NCBI GenBank assembly: GCA_964435115.1
Contig: CAYSYM010000010.1
Coordinates: 20,939-84,938 of the forward strand
Length of the DNA stretch: 64,000 bases
Source: CAYSYM01 sp964435115
GTDB taxonomy: Bacteria > Chloroflexota > UBA6077 > CF-72
Direction of reading: 5' to 3'
Part shown: one piece after another, positions 59,330 to 64,000 of the stretch
How positions within the stretch are numbered: position 1 is the stretch's first letter
How the letters are laid out: each line of letters starts with the position of its first letter
Notes under the pieces: model-generated
Told to the model about the DNA's origin: nothing
The model's database searches: none
Seen by the model: only the letters and a program-made list of their open reading frames with translations
Program-made: the position numbers and the translations under genes

Positions 59330-59963
59330 CCACGCCCTGTTCCGCGACGGCCTGGCCGCCCTGCTGCGCGCCTGGGACCTGCAGGTCGTCGGGCAGGCCG
59401 GCGACGGCCAGGAGGTGGTGGCCCAGGCGCTGGCGCTCCAGCCGGACCTGGTGCTGATGGACATCAGCATGCCGGGCGGGGGCGGGCTGGCGGCGGCCCG
59501 GCAGATCAAGGCCGCCCTGCCGGCGACGAAGATCGTCATGCTCACCGTCTCCGAAGAGGAGCGCGACCTGTTCGAGGCGGTGAAGGCGGGCGCCGAGGGC
59601 TACCTGCTCAAGAACATGGGCGGCGCGGAGTTCGGGGAGATGCTGGCCGGCCTCGCGGACGGCGTGCCGCCCTTCTCGCGCGCCCTGGCCGGCAAGCTCC
59701 TGGTGGAGTTCGCGCGGCAGGCGCGCGGCGAGGAGCTGGCGCCCAAGGTGGCGGACGCCCTCACCGAGCGCGAGCGGCAGATCCTCCACCTCGTGGCGCG
59801 CGGCGCGAGCAACAAGCAGGTGGCCCGCGAGCTCGCCCTCAGCGAGCACACGGTCAATTACCACATGAAGCACATCCTGGCGAAGCTCCACGCCCAGAAT
59901 CGGGCTGAAGCCGCCGTCAAGGCGCTCCAGGAAGGGGTCGTCGGACCCGGACGCGAGAGCTGA
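59298..59963 (+). CDS. NarL/LuxR-family response regulator
   Basis: 221 aa. Receiver domain with LADDHALFRDG, phospho-Asp in VLMDISMPGG (about residue 54) and the conserved Lys in YLLKNMGG; LuxR-type HTH in LTERERQILHLVARGASNKQ, then VNYHMKHILAKLHAQNR. It is the partner of the overlapping kinase. Same family as DosR/NarL; its targets cannot be read here, but the GCGTTNAC sites are a candidate worth testing. ATG 59298, with ATG 59307 also possible. Confidence 0.93.
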   Translation: MQSMRVLLADDHALFRDGLAALLRAWDLQVVGQAGDGQEVVAQALALQPDLVLMDISMPGGGGLAAARQIKAALPATKIVMLTVSEEERDLFEAVKAGAEGYLLKNMGGAEFGEMLAGLADGVPPFSRALAGKLLVEFARQARGEELAPKVADALTERERQILHLVARGASNKQVARELALSEHTVNYHMKHILAKLHAQNRAEAAVKALQEGVVGPGRES

Positions 59964-60011
59964 CCGCCAGCCCACCCGCGAGGGTGGGGCGCGCCTGAGC
60001 CGACCACCAGG

Positions 60012-60045
60012 ACTGGTAGCCGGGTCAGGCAGCCCGGCTACCAGT
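60012..60045. terminator. hairpin after the two-component operon
   Basis: Perfect 13-bp stem ACTGGTAGCCGGG / CCCGGCTACCAGT with an 8-nt loop, 49 nt after the regulator stop. There is no T run. Likely transcript end or attenuator in a high-GC genome. Confidence 0.6.
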
Positions 60046-60175
60046 TCGCGTGCCCCGCAACCACCCCCGGGCGCGTGGGGCTGTCCCCCGCCCCCCGCCC
60101 ATAGTGAGAGGCGTGGACTCTCAACGGCCCGAGGGGCATCCCCATGGAGCCGACACGGAAGGGTGGACGAGCGCG

Positions 60176-61213
60176 ATGGCTGAGCCAGTGGACTCGAGTC
60201 GGCCAGGATTCAGCGCCGGTGGGGTCCACTCGCTCAGCCCCATCGAACCTGACCGCGAAGCGCGCAGCGGCTCGACGGCTGCGGCGGCCCAATCCCCGGG
60301 CGCGGCGCCCGCGACGCTCGGGCGACGTACCTTCCTGCGCCAGGCCGGCGTCGCCTCCACGGCGGCGGCGCTGGGTGTCGCCGCGGTCGCCGCCACGGCG
60401 GGTCGGGCGACGGCGGCGACTGAAGCCAACCCCGCCACCTCGCGGCTGAGCCGCTGGGTGATGGTGTTCGACCTGAAGCGCTGCGACGGCTGTGCCGGGC
60501 TGGGCATTCCGCCCCAGTGCACCCAGTACTGCAACTGGGCCCGCTTCGTCCCCGAAGGCCACCAGTGGTTGGAGGTCTACCAGCGGGAGAACGTGCCGGA
60601 CGTGCCGGGGAGCGGGGAGAACTACCTGCCCGCACCGTGCATGCAGTGCCAGAACGCGCCCTGCGTCAACGTCTGCCCGGTCGGCGCGACCTTCCACAAC
60701 CCCGAAGGGATCGTGCTGATCGACCAGCAGCGCTGCATCGGCTGTCGCCTGTGCATGGCGGCCTGCCCCTACGACCGGCGCTTCTTCAACTGGGGCGAGC
60801 CGGTCCAGCCGGCCAACGTCAAAGCCGCCCCCTACAACGTGCAGACGCAGGCGCCGGCCATCAAGGGCACCGTGATGAAGTGCGACTTCTGCACCGAGCG
60901 GGCGGCCGCCGGCGGCCTGCCGTACTGCGTCGAGGGCTGCCCGCGCGGCGGCATCTACTTCGGCGACCTCGAGACGGACGTGGCGACCAATGGCGAAGAG
61001 GTCGTCCAGCTCTCCCGGCTGCTCAAGGAGAACGAGGCCTTCCGCTACAAGGAGGAGCTCGGCACCCGGCCGCGCGTCTACTACATCAACGGCCACGGCG
61101 AGCAGGCCCCGCGCAAGACGGACCATGAGGAGACGTTCCTCAAGTCCGAGCTGGAGTGGCCGTGGCGGGAGATCATCCAGCAGGCCCAGAAGGTCCAGGA
61201 GGTAGCAGCGTGA
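60176..61213 (+). CDS. Tat-exported four-cluster ferredoxin subunit (DmsB/NrfC/ActB-like)
   Basis: 345 aa. A Tat signal (GRRTFLRQAGVASTAAALGV) is followed by four [4Fe-4S] Cys sets: CDGC...C...C, CMQCQNAPCVNVCP, CIGCRLCMAACP and CDFC...CVEGCP. It carries electrons between a molybdo-enzyme or cytochrome and the NrfD subunit. No catalytic subunit is present in the window. ATG 60176 chosen because it keeps a normal Tat leader; an earlier GTG is possible. Overlaps the next gene by 4 nt. Confidence 0.9.
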   Translation: MAEPVDSSRPGFSAGGVHSLSPIEPDREARSGSTAAAAQSPGAAPATLGRRTFLRQAGVASTAAALGVAAVAATAGRATAATEANPATSRLSRWVMVFDLKRCDGCAGLGIPPQCTQYCNWARFVPEGHQWLEVYQRENVPDVPGSGENYLPAPCMQCQNAPCVNVCPVGATFHNPEGIVLIDQQRCIGCRLCMAACPYDRRFFNWGEPVQPANVKAAPYNVQTQAPAIKGTVMKCDFCTERAAAGGLPYCVEGCPRGGIYFGDLETDVATNGEEVVQLSRLLKENEAFRYKEELGTRPRVYYINGHGEQAPRKTDHEETFLKSELEWPWREIIQQAQKVQEVAA

Positions 61214-62673
61214 GCGTGCAGGAGACGGGCGCGAACGGTGACGGGAGTCCGCGGGGGACCGCCGACGTGCGGCCGGGGCCGGTGGCGGCCCGCGCACCGC
61301 ACCCCACGGCCGCCCACCACGATGACAGCCTCGAACCGCTGCTCCTCGAGCCACTGGTGGGCGTGGGCCGCCGCTTCCTCTTCCTGGTCGCCGGCCTCCT
61401 GGTCGTGCTCGGGATCGGCCTCTTCGCCTACGTCATCCAGCTGCGCGAAGGCCTCGCGGTCACCGGCATGGCGCCCACCATCAACAAGGTGATGTGGGGC
61501 GTGTACATCATCAACTTCGTCTTCTTCATCGGCATCAGCCACGCCGGCACGCTCATCTCCGCCATCCTCCGGGTCACCAAGGCCCGCTGGCGCCTCCCAA
61601 TCACCCGCATGGCCGAGTTCATCACCGTCGTCGCCCTCTCGGTCGGCGGCCTGATGCCGATCATCGACCTCGGCCGCCCGGACCGCATCCTGAACGTCTT
61701 CACCTACGGCCGGTGGAACTCGCCCATCCTGTGGGACTTCTTCTCGATCACCACCTACCTCTTCGGGAGTCTCACCTACCTCTTCGTGCCGCTGATCCCC
61801 GACCTCGCCCTCTGCCGCGACCGGCTCTCGAACCGGGTGTCCGGGCCGAAGCGGTGGTTCTTCCACCTGTTCTCTGTGAACTGGCACGGTACCCCGATCC
61901 AACGCCGCCTCCTGGCCAAGGCGCTCACGATCATGATGATCGTCATCATCCCGGTGGCCGTCTCGGTCCACACGGTGGTGTCGTGGATCTTCGCCATGAC
62001 CATGCGCCTCGGCTGGAACAGCACGGTCTACGGGGCCTACTTCGTGGCCGGCGCCATCTTCTCGGGCATGGCCACCCTGATCCTGGTGATGGCCATCCTG
62101 CGGCGGGTGTTCAAGCTGCACCCGGTGATCCCGGACCGCCAGTTCGTGAACCTCGGGCTCATGATGGCTGGCTTCAGCCTGATCATGATCTACTTCAACC
62201 TCTCCGAGTTCGTCGTGACCGGGTTCAAGCTGGAGGAAGGCGAACCGCTCTACCTGGGCTCGATCCTGGTCGGCGACTTCGCCGGCTGGTACTGGTTCTA
62301 CATGCTCGGCGGCATCGTGCTGCCGGCGTTCCTCATGCTCTTCCGCCCCACCCGGACCTTCTGGGGCACCATCGTCGCCTCGGTGCTGGTCGACATCGCC
62401 ATGTGGATCGAGCGCTACATCATCGTCGTCGCCACGCTCCGGGCGCCCCAGATGCCGTACACCGACCTGGCGAGCTACGTGCCGTCGTGGGTCGAGGTCG
62501 CCATCACGGCGGGCGCGTTCGCGCTGTTCGCACTGGTGATCGCCATCTTCACCAAGCTGGTACCCATCGTCTCCGTCTGGGAGGTCCGCGAGGACCGGGA
62601 GGAGGTGGAGGCTCGCGAGGCGCGCCCCGTGCCCGCCCCCGCCGCCAGCCCGCAGCCAGCGCTCGGGGCATGA
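61210..62673 (+). CDS. nrfD: NrfD/PsrC-family quinone-reactive membrane subunit
   Basis: 487 aa, eight to ten helices. GMAPTINKVMWGVYIINFVF, GISHAGTLISAILRV and DLGRPDRILNVFTYGRWNSP are the NrfD blocks. Size is close to ActC of alternative complex III. It passes electrons between (mena)quinol and the ferredoxin subunit. GTG 61210 overlaps the ferredoxin stop by 4 nt. The 60-residue N-terminal extension is polar. Confidence 0.92.
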   Translation: MSVQETGANGDGSPRGTADVRPGPVAARAPHPTAAHHDDSLEPLLLEPLVGVGRRFLFLVAGLLVVLGIGLFAYVIQLREGLAVTGMAPTINKVMWGVYIINFVFFIGISHAGTLISAILRVTKARWRLPITRMAEFITVVALSVGGLMPIIDLGRPDRILNVFTYGRWNSPILWDFFSITTYLFGSLTYLFVPLIPDLALCRDRLSNRVSGPKRWFFHLFSVNWHGTPIQRRLLAKALTIMMIVIIPVAVSVHTVVSWIFAMTMRLGWNSTVYGAYFVAGAIFSGMATLILVMAILRRVFKLHPVIPDRQFVNLGLMMAGFSLIMIYFNLSEFVVTGFKLEEGEPLYLGSILVGDFAGWYWFYMLGGIVLPAFLMLFRPTRTFWGTIVASVLVDIAMWIERYIIVVATLRAPQMPYTDLASYVPSWVEVAITAGAFALFALVIAIFTKLVPIVSVWEVREDREEVEAREARPVPAPAASPQPALGA

Positions 62674-62713
62674 GAGATCGCCATCCACCGTCGTCTCTAC
62701 AGGGAGCAACCTG

Positions 62714-63877
62714 ATGAACAAGCGGAATCTTGGCCTGGCGCTGGTGCTGGCGACCCTGCTCGCGGCGGCCCTTCCCAGCCTCAGCCTGGCCTCGCCGAGC
62801 TCGCCTGGCGAGGGCGACTCCACGGCCGGGATGGCGCAGACTGGCTCGACCCCGGCGCAGGCCCACCCGACCGGGAGTGAGGCGCCACGGCTCTCGGTCG
62901 AGGCGCCGCGCGAGGCGGGGCTCGGCGACCAGGTAACGCTCACCGCGCGGCTGGTCGCCGCCGACGGCAGCCCCGTGCCCGGCGCCAGCATCGAGTTCCT
63001 GACGCCCGGCAACTGGGGCCCGGAGATCGAGCGCGAGATCGACCTGGGCGAGGCGAAGACGGACGCCGCCGGTGTGGCGCGCCTGACCTTCCGCGCCCAG
63101 CGCGCCGGCGACCTCGACGTGACGGCGCGATTCGAGGGCGACGCCCGCTTCGCTCCGGCGAGCGCCGAGGCCGCCACCCAGGTCACGGGTCACTTCCAGC
63201 TCTTCACGATAGAGATGCCGGAGGTCAGCCTGGCGGCCACCCGCTACGGGCCGTGGGTCCTGGCCGCTGTCCTGGCCCTGGTGTGGGGCCTGTACCTCTA
63301 CGTCGCCCGGCTGGTGCTCCGCATCGCCGAGGCCCCGGACCTGCAGCCGCTGCGTGAGGCCCTGGTCGTCGGTCCGAGCCGCCGCCGCTTCGTGCAGACG
63401 CTGGTGCCCATGGGCATGCACGCCGCTATCGCGCCGGTCGGCCTGGGCCTCATCACCGTGATCGCACGCAGCCCCTACACGCACACGAACCTCGAGGACC
63501 ACGGGCCGAACAGTGGCTACGACCGCACGCCGTTCGCCCACGTCCAGGACGGCGAGTTCGACATGGGGACGCTCCCCCCGGTGCTCGAACGCGAGGTGAG
63601 CTTCAAGCGCGAGGTACTGCCCATCCTCCTCGCCAACGCCGGGCCGCACGCGGTGCCGCCCAGGGCTTCGCCACCGCCGCGCGGCGTCCTCCTGGACAGC
63701 TACGAGCACATCATGGAGCGGCAGGGGCTGGTGGTGCCGGGCAAGCCGGAGCAGAGCGAGCTGGTGAGCGTGCTGGTGAACCCGGCGATGCGCATGCCGC
63801 CCAGCATCCCGCCACTGCCAGGCGAGCAGATCCAGCTCATCGTCTCCTGGGTGGCCCAGGGCGCCCGGAACACCTGA
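62714..63877 (+). CDS. membrane protein with Ig-like domain and cysteine-free cytochrome-like tail
   Basis: 387 aa. Signal peptide (LALVLATLLAAALPSLSLA), then a Big_1/Ig-like domain (about 55-160, GDQVTLTARLVAADGSPVPG), one membrane helix (GPWVLAAVLALVWGLYLYVA), a second hydrophobic stretch (MHAAIAPVGLGLITVIA), and a C-terminal part like PSD1-type c-cytochromes (VSFKREVLPILLANAGPHAV, then YEHIMERQGLVVPGKPEQSE and MPPSIPPLPGEQIQLIVSWV). CxxCH is replaced by AGPHA and the protein has no Cys at all, so no c-heme. Follows nrfD by 40 nt, likely the same operon. Confidence 0.75.
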   Translation: MNKRNLGLALVLATLLAAALPSLSLASPSSPGEGDSTAGMAQTGSTPAQAHPTGSEAPRLSVEAPREAGLGDQVTLTARLVAADGSPVPGASIEFLTPGNWGPEIEREIDLGEAKTDAAGVARLTFRAQRAGDLDVTARFEGDARFAPASAEAATQVTGHFQLFTIEMPEVSLAATRYGPWVLAAVLALVWGLYLYVARLVLRIAEAPDLQPLREALVVGPSRRRFVQTLVPMGMHAAIAPVGLGLITVIARSPYTHTNLEDHGPNSGYDRTPFAHVQDGEFDMGTLPPVLEREVSFKREVLPILLANAGPHAVPPRASPPPRGVLLDSYEHIMERQGLVVPGKPEQSELVSVLVNPAMRMPPSIPPLPGEQIQLIVSWVAQGARNT

Positions 63878-63889
63878 GGTCCAGGGGAA

Positions 63890-63929
63890 GGTCGAGGGGG
63901 CGCCAGTGACGCCTGGCACCCCCTCGACC
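63890..63929. terminator. bidirectional hairpin between convergent genes
   Basis: Stem of 16 bp with one mismatch (GGTCGAGGGGGCGCCA with TGGCACCCCCTCGACC) and an 8-nt loop. It lies between the stops of the Ig/cytochrome-like gene and the minus-strand regulator. Confidence 0.75.
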
Positions 63930-64000
63930 CTACGCTTCCCGCAAGACGTACCCGCTGCCGCGCAGGGTGTGGATCAGCCGCGGCTCGCCGCCCGCCTCCA
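63930..64000 (-). CDS. 3' end of an OmpR-family response regulator (cut by the window edge)
   Basis: The last 22 codons read GGEPRLIHTLRGSGYVLREA, the wing and terminal strand of an OmpR/PhoB winged helix (usual text LIxTVRGxGYxL). Only this end is visible, so the receiver domain and target are unknown. Confidence 0.85.
   Translation of the reverse strand, partial: EAGGEPRLIHTLRGSGYVLREA

Noticed and set aside
61081..63186. 701-codon minus-strand frame
   Set aside because: Antisense of the nrfD region; extreme Asp/His/Arg composition and no recognisable domain.
1..64000. CRISPR arrays, rRNA genes and complete insertion sequences
   Set aside because: I saw no regularly spaced repeats, no rRNA segments, and no full transposase with terminal repeats in the window.

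Overview
The window is a high-GC (about 70%), densely packed bacterial chromosome segment of housekeeping and accessory genes. ATG and GTG starts are both common, many neighbouring genes overlap by 4 nt, and one CTG start is likely. The gene set fits a respiratory, probably monoderm bacterium, most likely of the Chloroflexota (Thermomicrobia-like). It has a V/A-type rotary ATPase, a NuoEFG-less complex I cluster, an NrfD-type membrane module, a BcsB-type exopolysaccharide operon without outer-membrane parts, and KimA-type potassium uptake. The phylum assignment is inference; no rRNA or other decisive marker is present.

Layout. 1-3640: 3' part of dnaX, a tRNA-Gly(CCC) with a clear promoter, and a 1.9-kb island carrying a RES-type toxin-antitoxin pair. 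The island is bounded by a direct repeat of the tRNA 3' half. 3655-9571 (minus strand): KimA-like K+ importer, orphan tungstate-binding lipoprotein, tandem universal stress protein, ribosome hibernation factor and a bacterial eRF1-like (baeRF) protein. 9783-14773: small zinc ribbon, truncated PEP-synthase start, alpha/beta hydrolase, DoxX, flavodoxin, phosphoribosyltransferase and CapA-like protein. With the preceding genes this resembles the mycobacterial DosR dormancy regulon, and a tandem GCGTTNAC motif occurs at three of its control regions.

14977-23976: complete V/A-ATPase operon (H, I, K, E, C, F, A, B, D). 23973-26213: small membrane, TPR and zinc-ribbon proteins. 26411-39767 (minus strand): an eight-gene polysaccharide operon. 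It runs from an intact GGDEF-EAL protein through a 1150-aa protein fusing several MshEN (c-di-GMP-binding type) modules to a cellulose-synthase-like glycosyltransferase, two GT-C-like membrane proteins and BcsB, to a degenerate GGDEF membrane protein. 40088-43410: metallo-hydrolase, rpsU operon, dienelactone hydrolase, DUF6295 protein and a transposase scrap.

43598-52670: a complex I-like cluster A-B-D-H-J-K-L-M-N lacking C, E, F, G and I. Its NuoD lacks canonical quinone-site residues, and its NuoJ carries two inserted heavy-metal-binding domains. 52774-56783: chaperone operon (TPR protein, J-like, GrpE-like, and an Hsp70 with most of its ATPase domain deleted). 57056-59963: NarX/DosS-type sensor kinase and NarL-type regulator. 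60176-63877: Tat-exported four-cluster ferredoxin, NrfD membrane subunit, and a membrane protein with an Ig-like domain and a cytochrome-like tail that has no cysteine. The window ends inside an OmpR-type regulator on the minus strand.

An interspersed ~90-nt palindromic repeat occurs three times (11253, 21785, 36404), once at the end of atpA and once at the start of the large glycosyltransferase gene.
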